Part shown: positions 8,843 to 16,270 of the stretch, piece after piece | How the letters are laid out: each line of letters starts with the position of its first letter | Numbering within the stretch: the stretch's first letter is position 1 | Source: a bacterium | GTDB lineage: Bacteria > UBA6262 > WVXT01 | Direction of reading: 5' to 3' | Length of the DNA: 22,475 nt | Assembly: GCA_035530055.1 (NCBI GenBank) | Contig: DATKVN010000006.1 | Span: 1-22,475 of the forward strand | The notes under the pieces: model-generated | Seen by the model: the letters and a program-made list of their open reading frames with translations, nothing else | Database searches by the model: none | Told to the model about the DNA's origin: nothing | Program-made: the position numbers and the translations under genes

Positions 8843-8987
8843 GTAGCTGCAGAGCGGAGCTCTGCATTGTAGGGGCGGCACTCCGTGGCCGCCCAAAGGA
8901 AGGGACGGCACAGAGTCCGTCCCCTACGAAAAGCAAAGCTTTCGCTTTGCTGCTACAGAGAATCGCGAAGTTCTGCTTCGCTACTCC
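8843..8987. repeat. REP/BIME cluster of five GTAG-footed hairpins between secA and lnt
   Basis: Five units each begin with GTAG and continue into a palindrome. Two are on the plus strand (8843-8866, stem GCAGAG/CTCTGC; 8869-8894, stem GGGCGGC/GCCGCCC). Three are inverted (8902-8927, stem GGGACGG/CCGTCCC; 8932-8956, stem GCAAAG/CTTTGC; 8965-8987, stem GCGAAG/CTTCGC with foot GGAGTAGC). The first four form nested inverted pairs, the arrangement called BIME in enterobacteria. No ORF with family support crosses the region. It fills nearly all of the gap up to the lnt start. Confidence 0.8.
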
Positions 8988-9012
8988 AAAGACATTAAGA
9001 AAGATTAACGGA

Positions 9013-10572
9013 ATGAATATGCGGTGGAGAAATTTAAGATTAGCTATTCTTTCGGGTATTTTGCTTGTTCTCATATTTCCAAAGTTCAATCTATCATTTT
9101 TGGCCTGGGTAGCCTTAGTTCCCCTTTTCCTGGCTCTGGAGGGTAGGAATTTAAGAGAGTCTTTTAATTTGGGATTTCTCGCTGGCTTGGTTTCTTTTAT
9201 GGGGATTCTCTACTGGATTTTTCCCACTGTAGTTAGTAGCGGAGAATCGAAGTTATTGGGGTTGGTTTCGCTTCTAGCTCTCTCTTCTTACCTGGCAATA
9301 TATTATGGTCTTTTCTGTCTAATCTTCAGGTATTTATCCCTGAAAATTACGCATTTCATATTGAGCTTACTCTTCGCTCCTGCCCTCTGGGTTTCACTGG
9401 AACTTTTGCGAGCATACTTTCTTTCCGGATTTCCCTGGGCTCTTTTAGGCTATTCTCAATGGAACTTCACTCCGATGATACAGATATCGGAATTTACCGG
9501 GGTCTACGGAGTTTCTTTCCTGATTGTGATGGTGAACATGGTTTTGACGCAAGCAGGACGCTCATTTGGGTTCTACAGAAGAGAGGGAGTGGTATCTAAG
9601 GCAAGAGTTAAAAGAACTGCATTGCTTTTGGCTCTAAGTGTGTTAGTGTTTTTGTCCTGTTTAGCCTATGGTTTGATTACTATATCGAGAGAATCTTTTA
9701 CAGAGAGTGGGAATTTCCCGGAGGAAAAATTGATGACCAAAATCGCTTTACTTCAGGGGAATATAAATCAATATATGAAATGGGACAAAAAGTATGAACG
9801 AATGATTAAGGATACCTATGGTGAGTTAGTAAAGACGGCAGCAAAAGAGAATCCTCAATTAATTATCTGGCCAGAGACAGCATTGCCGGGATATCTTAAA
9901 CGGGAAAGACAACTTCAGGAATGGGTAGAGAAGGTGGTTGGCCAAACCAATGCATACCATATTATTGGTAGTCCTGAATATCGGGAAGGCGCTTATTACA
10001 ATGCAGCCTTCCTGATTTCACCCCAGGGAGAAATTTTAGGCGAGTATGATAAAATTCACCTCGTTCCTTTTGGTGAGATAATTCCTTTTCGGTCAATTCT
10101 TTCTCCCCTCATTGGTGTATTAAATGAAATGGGAGATTTTTCTCCCGGACGGGAGCGTAAGTTATTGAGGAGCCCTTTGGGGAGTTTTGCTGTGCTCATT
10201 TGTTGGGAAGGAATCTTTCCTCATCTCGTTCGCAAATTCGTAAAAGATGGGGCAGATTACTTGGCTAATATTACCAATGATGCCTGGTTTTTAAACACGG
10301 CTGCTCCCTTTCAACATTTTATTATGAGTATTTTTCGTGCTGTGGAGAATCGGGTGAGCATCATCCGCGTAGCTAATACAGGAGTTTCAGGATTTATCGA
10401 TAAATATGGTAGAATAACTATGAAAACAGAAATCTTTAAGAAGGACTATCTAAATTCTTCTGTTTCCAGGAGAAATCAGCAAACTTTCTATACCAATTAC
10501 GGCGATATTTTTGCTTACCTGTGCGTAGTCCTGAGTATCTCTTTTATTGCCTGGAGGAGGTTCAAGTGCTAA
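9013..10572 (+). CDS. lnt: Apolipoprotein N-acyltransferase
   Basis: Lnt adds the third acyl chain to the N-terminal cysteine of lipoproteins at the periplasmic face of the inner membrane, the step before Lol sorting in diderms. Several hydrophobic N-terminal segments are followed by a nitrilase-type domain with the triad Glu288 (WPETALPG), Lys347 (YDKIHLVPFGE) and Cys397 (LICWEGIF). I place the start at ATG 9013 (519 aa; a second ATG lies at 9019). An upstream in-frame TTG at 8947 falls inside a REP hairpin and is rejected. No strong ribosome-binding site is visible before 9013. The stop overlaps the GTG start of prfB by seven bases. Function is firm; the start is less certain. Confidence 0.95.
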   Translation: MNMRWRNLRLAILSGILLVLIFPKFNLSFLAWVALVPLFLALEGRNLRESFNLGFLAGLVSFMGILYWIFPTVVSSGESKLLGLVSLLALSSYLAIYYGLFCLIFRYLSLKITHFILSLLFAPALWVSLELLRAYFLSGFPWALLGYSQWNFTPMIQISEFTGVYGVSFLIVMVNMVLTQAGRSFGFYRREGVVSKARVKRTALLLALSVLVFLSCLAYGLITISRESFTESGNFPEEKLMTKIALLQGNINQYMKWDKKYERMIKDTYGELVKTAAKENPQLIIWPETALPGYLKRERQLQEWVEKVVGQTNAYHIIGSPEYREGAYYNAAFLISPQGEILGEYDKIHLVPFGEIIPFRSILSPLIGVLNEMGDFSPGRERKLLRSPLGSFAVLICWEGIFPHLVRKFVKDGADYLANITNDAWFLNTAAPFQHFIMSIFRAVENRVSIIRVANTGVSGFIDKYGRITMKTEIFKKDYLNSSVSRRNQQTFYTNYGDIFAYLCVVLSISFIAWRRFKC

Positions 10573-11691
10573 AAGATTTAAAGGACAAGTTGAAATTGAT
10601 TACGGATTCTACGCAAAGACTAAGGAGGCATCTTTGAGATAGAAAAAAAAGAGAAAAAGATTAACGAGCTAAAGAGAGAAACCGAGAAAGCAGATTTCTG
10701 GAAAGAACGGGAAAAAGCACAAAAGGTGATGCAAGAATTGAATTCTCTTAAGAAATCTGTTAACACCTGGAAAGATTTAAATAATAAGAAGGATGAGATA
10801 GAAACACTCCTGGAGATGGCTAGGGAAGAGGAAAAGAAAGGCTGGGCAGACCGCCATTATGAGGCTACGGTAGTTGGAGAACTGGAAGAGAGAATTAAGG
10901 ATATTGAGACGAGTATAGAGGCTTTGAGCCTGCAAACTAAAATGGCAGGAGAATCCGATAAGAATAATGCTATACTTACATTGCATTCCGGGGCTGGTGG
11001 CACAGAAGCCTGTGATTGGGTAGAGATGCTTTTTCGTATGTACAGGAGATGGGCTGAAAAGAAGAATTATAATGTTACAATTATAGACATACTTGCCGGC
11101 GAGGAAGCGGGGATTAAGAGGATTACCTCTATCATAGCAGGGGAATATGCCTATGGTTTTTTAAAGTCGGAAATGGGCATTCATCGGTTGGTTAGAATTT
11201 CACCTTTCGATGCAAATAAGCGTCGTCATACCAGCTTTGCTTCTTGTGATGTAATCCCGGAAATAAGTAGTGAGATAAGAGTAGAAATTAAGGAAAAGGA
11301 CCTGAGAATCGATACATACCGCGCCTCTGGTCATGGCGGGCAGCATGTTAACAAGACCGATTCTGCAGTACGGATTACTCATATACCCAGTGGCATAGTT
11401 GTGCAATGTCAGAGTGACCGCTCCCAGCATAAAAATAAGGCTACGGCAATGAAGTTGTTGCGAGCAAAATTGTTCGAACTGGAACAGGAAAAGAAAAGAG
11501 CAACGAAAGAAGCTCATTACCAGAGATTAAACACTATTGCCTGGGGTAACCAGATTCGTTCTTACGTCTTCTGTCCTTATACCATGGTAAAAGACCATCG
11601 CACGAATTTAGAAATTGGAAATATAGAATCTGTAATGAATGGCGAAATCGACCCATTTATTGAAGCCTATCTTTCCCAGAAGGAGGAGTAA
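10566..11691 (+). CDS. prfB: Peptide chain release factor 2 with programmed +1 frameshift
   Basis: RF2 recognises UGA and UAA stop codons and triggers peptide release. It is encoded in two frames: 23 codons from GTG 10566 to CTT 10632-10634, an in-frame TGA (10635-10637), then 351 codons from GAG 10636 to the TAA at 11689-11691, giving 374 aa. Downstream protein carries the RF2 selectivity tripeptide SPF (in RISPFDANK) and the catalytic GGQ (in SGHGGQHVNK). GGAGG five bases before the GTG supports that start, which overlaps the end of lnt. An ATG at 10726 in the second frame would drop the N-terminal helical domain and is not the real start. Expression is autoregulated by RF2 level through the recoding site. 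Confidence 0.95.
10623..10638 (+). promoter_or_regulatory. RF2 autoregulatory +1 frameshift site
   Basis: The codons AGG AGG CAT CTT TGA followed by G reproduce the canonical prfB recoding signal: an internal Shine-Dalgarno (AGGAGG), three spacer bases, the slippery CTT and the UGA stop. The enterobacterial site is AGG GGG TAT CTT TGA C. When RF2 is scarce the ribosome slips from CTT to TTT and continues at GAG. Everything downstream is open in the new frame, so this is not a sequencing error. Confidence 0.93.
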
Positions 11692-13059
11692 TTGAATATG
11701 CGTTATCCAGCAATTGGTTTCTTTTGTGTAATCTTTCTGTTAGGCACGATTTTCACCAGTCCTGTCTCTGCTAAAAATGAAGCAAAAGAATTATACAAAG
11801 GAGCAGAAGAGAAGTATGACCTGGGAGAAGTGGACGAAGCTATTATTGATTTAGAAAAAGCTTTGGAGATTGATAGTAAATTTAAGAAGGCAGAAGAACT
11901 TCTACTTAAGATTTTAATTACCGTGAGTACTGAATATTATGCGGCAGACGACTATGAACGCGCTTTTCCTTATTTGACTAAGGCCTATGAGCTTGCTCCT
12001 GAAAATGCAAAAGTAAAATATATGTACGATATTGTTTCCCAGGAGTTAATAGCAAGGGAATCAGAGAAAAAAGCTGGAGAACTGGAGGTTCAAAAGAAGG
12101 CTGAACAGGAACGCCGGGAAGCAGAAGTTGAAGCCGAAGGAAAAGAAGAAGAGCTTCTGCAAAAAAAGAAGCAGGAGGAGGAAAAAAGAAGGCGGGAGCT
12201 GGAAGCTAAAAGAAGGAAGGAAGAAAAGAGAAATGAAGCCGAGTTTGAGGCAAAAATGAAATCAGAAAGTGGGGAGACGAAGAAAGCTCTTCTGGCGAGG
12301 GAAGAGGAGATAGAAAAAGCCACAAATAAATATGAGGAAACCCGTAAAAGATTAAGATGGACTATAGTTCTGGGAATTATTGGTATTTTAATATCTTCCC
12401 TGGTAGCCATTTTTCTTATATTCATTATTTTTAAATATAGTAACCGGAGATTTGAGAAAAGATGGAAGGAAGAACGCACCGGAGAGGATGAGTTTCGTCA
12501 GCGAGTGGAGAATCTACTCCTGGGAAACCAGGAGAGGACTTTAGAGCTATTAGAGAAGATGTCTGGGACACTTAGAGGAGAGACGAAAAAAGTAATTGTT
12601 GAAATGCCGGGTGGAGGACGGCAAATTATTACCGACATAAACCCGCATATTAGAGCAAGAGCAGATGGGGTGGAGTTGATTGAATCCACAGTGGACGATC
12701 CCAAGGTTGGAGAGAGGCTACTCAAGCCATTCTTGGAAGATAGGGATAGCCGGGTAAGAGCCAATGCAGGTAAGGCTCTATACAAGTATAATAAAGAAAA
12801 GGCTATGGTAGTGCTCACTGAGATGTGTAAGAGTAGTGACCAGTGGATGAGATTGAGTGGAGCCTGGGCTTTGGGTGAGATAGGTTCACAGAGTGCAGCA
12901 GAAATCTTGCTTTCTCTATTGCAAGATTCCTGGGAGTTCGTCAGGGAGAGAGCTGCCAAATCTTTAGAGAAGATACTAACTCAAAAGAAAAAAGAGATTG
13001 AAAGAACTCTATTAGAAAGAATTGAGTCTGTCCTTAAGGAACTTAAACAGAAAAAGTGA
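11692..13059 (+). CDS. Unrecognised membrane protein: signal peptide, TPR, coiled coil, TM, HEAT
   Basis: I do not recognise a named family. Domain order in the 455-residue product: signal peptide (1-27, ending SPVSA), two to three TPR-like helical pairs (about 30-118), a highly charged Glu/Lys/Arg coiled coil (119-220), one transmembrane helix (223-247), a linker with a MPGGGRQIITD stretch (305-315), and HEAT-like repeats (about 320-430). The predicted topology puts TPR and coil in the periplasm and HEAT repeats in the cytoplasm. TTG 11692 is used as start because AGGAGG sits five bases upstream; ATG 11698 in the same frame is an alternative (spacing 11). It abuts the prfB stop, so it is cotranscribed. 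A scaffold or signalling role is plausible but is inference. Confidence 0.8.
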   Translation: MNMRYPAIGFFCVIFLLGTIFTSPVSAKNEAKELYKGAEEKYDLGEVDEAIIDLEKALEIDSKFKKAEELLLKILITVSTEYYAADDYERAFPYLTKAYELAPENAKVKYMYDIVSQELIARESEKKAGELEVQKKAEQERREAEVEAEGKEEELLQKKKQEEEKRRRELEAKRRKEEKRNEAEFEAKMKSESGETKKALLAREEEIEKATNKYEETRKRLRWTIVLGIIGILISSLVAIFLIFIIFKYSNRRFEKRWKEERTGEDEFRQRVENLLLGNQERTLELLEKMSGTLRGETKKVIVEMPGGGRQIITDINPHIRARADGVELIESTVDDPKVGERLLKPFLEDRDSRVRANAGKALYKYNKEKAMVVLTEMCKSSDQWMRLSGAWALGEIGSQSAAEILLSLLQDSWEFVRERAAKSLEKILTQKKKEIERTLLERIESVLKELKQKK

Positions 13060-13074
13060 CAGGTACTTTTTCTG
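13048..13074. repeat. GTGACAG palindrome overlapping the stop of the TPR/HEAT gene
   Basis: CAGAAAAAGT (13048-13057) pairs with ACTTTTTCTG (13065-13074) around the loop GACAGGT. The palindrome overlaps the last codons and the TGA stop (13057-13059), so it supplies part of the gene's own end. It is the sister of the element after secA. It could act as a weak terminator. Confidence 0.65.
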
Positions 13075-13128
13075 GAGTAGCGAAACTTGTTTCGCGATAA
13101 TAACGCAGAGCAAGCTCTGCTACTCCAG
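13072..13128. repeat. REP pair (BIME-like) with CTGGAGTAGC ends
   Basis: CTGGAGTAGC (13072-13081) is exactly inverted as GCTACTCCAG (13119-13128). Each arm continues inward into its own hairpin: GCGAAAC-TTG-TTTCGC on the left, GCAGAG-CAA-GCTCTGC on the right. The feet contain both GGAG and GTAG. A further lone GCTACTCCAG lies at 13265-13274. Confidence 0.8.
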
Positions 13129-13137
13129 GGGAAAATG

Positions 13138-13230
13138 GGGACAGCGACCATTTTTCAAGGACTGTCCCATTCTCAGATTTTCTAATAAGACTTAAAGTGC
13201 TGTCTGCTTGAAAAAAATGGTCGCTGTCCC
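13138..13230. mobile_element. 93-bp MITE-like element with GGGACAGCGACC ends
   Basis: GGGACAGCGACCATTTTTC begins at 13138 and is mirrored by GAAAAAAATGGTCGCTGTCCC ending at 13230, so the ends are inverted repeats of about 20 bp differing by a two-base gap. The interior of about 49 bases is not coding. TGCTACTCCAG occurs on both sides (13118-13128 and 13264-13274) as an 11-bp direct repeat, though not flush with the element ends. A 10-base tandem (GTCCCTATTT twice) follows from 13226. Together with the adjacent REP pair this explains most of the gap before lysS. Confidence 0.55.
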
Positions 13231-13308
13231 TATTTGTCCCTATTTTCCTATTTTCTAATTATTTGCTACTCCAGAATAGGTTCCGATTCATCGGGACAAG
13301 GTTTTTGT

Positions 13309-13338
13309 TTGACAGAGAAGAACTTTATGTAATATAAT
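13309..13338 (+). promoter_or_regulatory. Strong sigma70-type promoter of the lysS-lol operon
   Basis: Perfect TTGACA (13309-13314), an 18-base spacer and perfect TATAAT (13333-13338). The leader would be about 25 bases and contains CGGAGG (13347-13352) and AAAGGA (13355-13360) before the ATG at 13370. That leaves no room for a T-box or riboswitch, so lysS appears constitutively transcribed. Confidence 0.85.
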
Positions 13339-13369
13339 AAAAGTTTCGGAGGAAAAAGGAAATAACATT

Positions 13370-14851
13370 ATGAATGAAATTAATAAGCTGATTTCCGAGA
13401 GAAAACAGAAATTGGAAGAGTTGCGCAAGTTAGGGGTCGATGTTTATCCTCGTAATTTCTCTATAACCCACGCTATCAGTCAGGTTAGAGAGAAATACGG
13501 AACGTTAAAAGCAGAGGAGAAAACTGAAGAGACTGTCTCTCTTGCCGGAAGAATTATGAGTCTACGGGGGATGGGTAAAGCCAGCTTTGCCCACATGAAA
13601 GATCAAACGGGGAAGTTACAGATTTACATTAGAGAAGATGTTTTAGGAGAACGCAATTATCAAATATTTAGAAAGTTTGACATTGGAGATTTAATTGGGG
13701 TCACTGGAAAAGTCTTTTCCACTAAGACAGGAGAGTTGTCTATTCAGGTAGAAGATTTAACCCTTTTAGCTAAGTCACTCAGGCCATTGCCTGAAAAATG
13801 GCATGGGCTTAAAGACATCGAAACTCGTTATCGCCAGAGATATATAGATTTGGTGGTCAATGAACAAGTAAAAGATGTTTTCTGTACGCGCAGTTTGATT
13901 ATTAAGGGGATAAGAAAATTTCTGGATAACCTGGGATTTCTGGAAGTGGAAACACCTATGATGCAATCAATTGTAGGCGGGGCAATAGCTAAACCTTTCC
14001 TTACGCATCATCAAGCATTGGATATGGAGCTTTATTTACGAATCTCACCGGAACTCTTTTTGAAGCGCTTAGTGGTGGGAGGACTGGAGAAGGTTTATGA
14101 AGTAAACAGAAGTTTCAGGAATGAAGGGGTTTCCACCAGACACAATCCAGAATTCACTATGCTGGAAGTATATCAGGCTTATTCAGATTATAATGGGATG
14201 ATGGACCTTTGCCAGAAAATGATTCTGTCTATTGCCAAAGAAGTTCTGGGGAAGGAGGACTTCGTCTATCAGGAAAACAAAATTAGCTTGGGAAAAATTC
14301 CCTGGCAAAGGTTTTCCCTGTATGAATTGTTGAAGGAACATACGGGGCTTGACTTTACAAATATTCACGGGTTATCTGAAATGAGAAAGGCAGCCGACAG
14401 ATTAAATGTAAAATATAAGAAGGATAGTCCCAAACACAAAATTCTTGACCATATTTTTGAATCTTATGTGCAAAAGAAGCTAATACAACCAACATTTGTA
14501 CTCGATTATCCCGCTGAATTTTCCCCTTTGGCTAAGGCAAAGGAGGATAATCCTGAATTAGTGGAACGGTTTGAGCTGTTCATAGGGGGAGAAGAATTGG
14601 CAAATGCTTATTCCGAGCTGAACGATCCTGTAGAGCAGCGAAGAAGAATGGAAAAACAGGTTGAGGAGAAAGACATTGGGGAGGGAAGAGAAGCCGAAGT
14701 CGATGAGGACTATCTGCGTGCCCTGGAATATGGTCTGCCACCCTGCGGGGGTTTGGGCATAGGGGTAGACCGCCTGGTTATGGTGTTTACCAATTCCAAT
14801 TCTATTCGGGACGTAATTCTTTTTCCCCAGATGAGAAAAGAGGCGGAATAG
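13370..14851 (+). CDS. lysS: Lysyl-tRNA synthetase, class II
   Basis: This enzyme charges tRNA-Lys with lysine in the cytosol. The 493-residue protein has an N-terminal OB-fold anticodon-binding domain (about 55-145, with VSLAGRIMSLRGMGKASF) followed by the class II catalytic core. Motif 2 is RNEG (R250-G253) with the following STRHNPEFTMLE, and motif 3 is GLGIGVDRL (461-469). Length matches bacterial LysRS. It has its own strong promoter. Downstream lies lolC/E after a 126-base gap filled by REP hairpins; a lysS-lolC-lolD order is common in diderm bacteria. Nothing unusual is seen in the catalytic motifs. Confidence 0.98.
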   Translation: MNEINKLISERKQKLEELRKLGVDVYPRNFSITHAISQVREKYGTLKAEEKTEETVSLAGRIMSLRGMGKASFAHMKDQTGKLQIYIREDVLGERNYQIFRKFDIGDLIGVTGKVFSTKTGELSIQVEDLTLLAKSLRPLPEKWHGLKDIETRYRQRYIDLVVNEQVKDVFCTRSLIIKGIRKFLDNLGFLEVETPMMQSIVGGAIAKPFLTHHQALDMELYLRISPELFLKRLVVGGLEKVYEVNRSFRNEGVSTRHNPEFTMLEVYQAYSDYNGMMDLCQKMILSIAKEVLGKEDFVYQENKISLGKIPWQRFSLYELLKEHTGLDFTNIHGLSEMRKAADRLNVKYKKDSPKHKILDHIFESYVQKKLIQPTFVLDYPAEFSPLAKAKEDNPELVERFELFIGGEELANAYSELNDPVEQRRRMEKQVEEKDIGEGREAEVDEDYLRALEYGLPPCGGLGIGVDRLVMVFTNSNSIRDVILFPQMRKEAE

Positions 14852-14865
14852 AGCCCAACAGGCCT

Positions 14866-14963
14866 GGTAGCCGCTCCGATTTATCGGAGCGAATATGAAC
14901 GCACATGGGTAGCCGCAGGCTTCAGCCTGCGGATATGAACGCAAGCTAAAGCTTGCGACTACC
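14866..14963. repeat. REP/BIME cluster of three GTAG-footed hairpins between lysS and lolC/E
   Basis: Two plus-strand units begin GGTAGCCGC (14866 and 14908), with stems GCTCCGAT/ATCGGAGC and GCAGGCT/AGCCTGC; each is followed by a similar ATATGAACGCA segment. One inverted unit ends GCGACTACC at 14963 with stem GCAAGCT/AGCTTGC. The outer ends form an inverted pair. The same unit type occurs at 22210-22275. The element ends 14 bases before the lolC/E start. Confidence 0.85.
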
Positions 14964-14977
14964 ATAAGAGCAGAAGA

Positions 14978-16255
14978 ATGGGATATGAACTTTTTATTAG
15001 TTGGAGATATTTAAAAGCTAAACGGAAGCAGATTTTTATTTCCGTTATTAGCTTGATTTCTATTAGCGGCATAGCCCTGGGTGTTGCTGCGCTGATTATT
15101 ACTCTCTCGGTGATGAATGGATTCAGGAATGATTTGCGCGAGAAAATCATAGGAATGAGTTCGCACGTTGTGGTTCTGGACCAGAGAAATATGGGATTGG
15201 AAGAACCGAATATAGTTCAAAAAAAGGTAGAGAAAATAGAATCGGTAGTAGCTGTTGCTCCTTTTGTTTATGGGCAGGCAATATTGAGGAATGGCGATAG
15301 AACCTCGGGAGCTGTGATCAAAGGAATTTTCCCGAAAGAGACAAAAAATATTGCCAGTCTCCTGACACATTTAAAGGAAGGAAACCTCGATTATCTTGAA
15401 TTTCCTTTAAAGAAAAATGACAGCTCCCAGGGTAAGATTCTCCCCAAGAACCTGGGTAAGTCCGAAAAGGGCATTGTTATGGGAGAGGTATTGGCTAAGA
15501 ATTTGAATCTCTCTTTGGGAATGAATGTGCTTTTGATTTCTCCCATGGATATGGCCACGCAGTTGGGAATGATTCCCAGAATGGAGAAGTTTCGGTTAGT
15601 GGGGATATTCGACTCAGGAATGTATGAATACGATGCAAACCTTGCCTATATTTTCTTCCCTGTAGCTCAAAAGTTGTTTAACCTGGGAGAAAGAGCTACG
15701 GGGCTGGAAGTTAAAATTGATAATATCTTCAAAGCAAATAATGTCGCAGCCCTGATTCAAAAAGAACTGGGTTACCCTTATTGGGCGAGGAGCTGGATGG
15801 TAACCCATAGAAACCTGTTTGCCGCCTTGAAACTGGAGAAGGTAACGATGTTCATTATTCTGGTTTTGATTGTTCTGGTAGCAGCTTTCAACATTATTTC
15901 CACTCTGATGATGATGACTATGGAGAAGACTAAGGATATTGGCATACTTAAAGCAATGGGTGTTGCAAGAAGAAGTGTCCTCAAAATCTTTCTTTTTGAG
16001 GGATTGATTATAGGTGTAATGGGCACACTTATTGGGGCAGTAGTGGGTTATATTGCCTGTCGTCTTTTGGGAAAATACCAATTCGTAAAATTGCCTCAGG
16101 ATGTCTACTATATAAGTAGTTTACCAGTGCATATACAGAGAAGTGATTTCATATATATTATTTTAGGAGTGATATTGATATCTTTGATGGCGGCAATTTA
16201 CCCTGCCTATAAGGCATCTCGTCTGGATCCTTGCGAGGCGATTAGATACGGGTGA
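14978..16255 (+). CDS. lolC: Lipoprotein-releasing ABC transporter permease (LolC/LolE family)
   Basis: It is an inner-membrane permease that extracts mature lipoproteins and passes them to the periplasmic carrier, completing the pathway begun by Lnt. The 425-residue protein has the LolC/E layout: one N-terminal TM helix (about 20-45), a large periplasmic domain, and three C-terminal TM helices (about 290-312, 341-365, 390-412) of the FtsX type, with the cytoplasmic EKTKDIGILKAMG coupling motif. Only one permease gene is present next to lolD, so it may work as a homodimer (LolF-like); lolC here means the family. The ATG is preceded only by a weak AGAAGA site, directly after a REP cluster. Confidence 0.93.
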   Translation: MGYELFISWRYLKAKRKQIFISVISLISISGIALGVAALIITLSVMNGFRNDLREKIIGMSSHVVVLDQRNMGLEEPNIVQKKVEKIESVVAVAPFVYGQAILRNGDRTSGAVIKGIFPKETKNIASLLTHLKEGNLDYLEFPLKKNDSSQGKILPKNLGKSEKGIVMGEVLAKNLNLSLGMNVLLISPMDMATQLGMIPRMEKFRLVGIFDSGMYEYDANLAYIFFPVAQKLFNLGERATGLEVKIDNIFKANNVAALIQKELGYPYWARSWMVTHRNLFAALKLEKVTMFIILVLIVLVAAFNIISTLMMMTMEKTKDIGILKAMGVARRSVLKIFLFEGLIIGVMGTLIGAVVGYIACRLLGKYQFVKLPQDVYYISSLPVHIQRSDFIYIILGVILISLMAAIYPAYKASRLDPCEAIRYG

Positions 16256-16270
16256 GGGGAAGGCTAAAGA

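Noticed and set aside
8947-9012. TTG at 8947 as lnt start
   Set aside because: It lies inside a REP hairpin, and the added residues are repeat-encoded and unlike Lnt N-termini.
8451-9089. 212-codon minus-strand ORF across the secA end and the lnt start
   Set aside because: It is antisense to two firmly identified genes and crosses the REP cluster; the translation has no recognisable domain.
10566-10640. Frameshifted prfB as a pseudogene
   Set aside because: The shift falls exactly at the canonical RF2 recoding signal and all downstream motifs are intact.
13275-13369. T-box or lysine riboswitch in front of lysS
   Set aside because: The promoter lies only about 30 bases before the start codon, so the leader is too short; upstream sequence is repeats.
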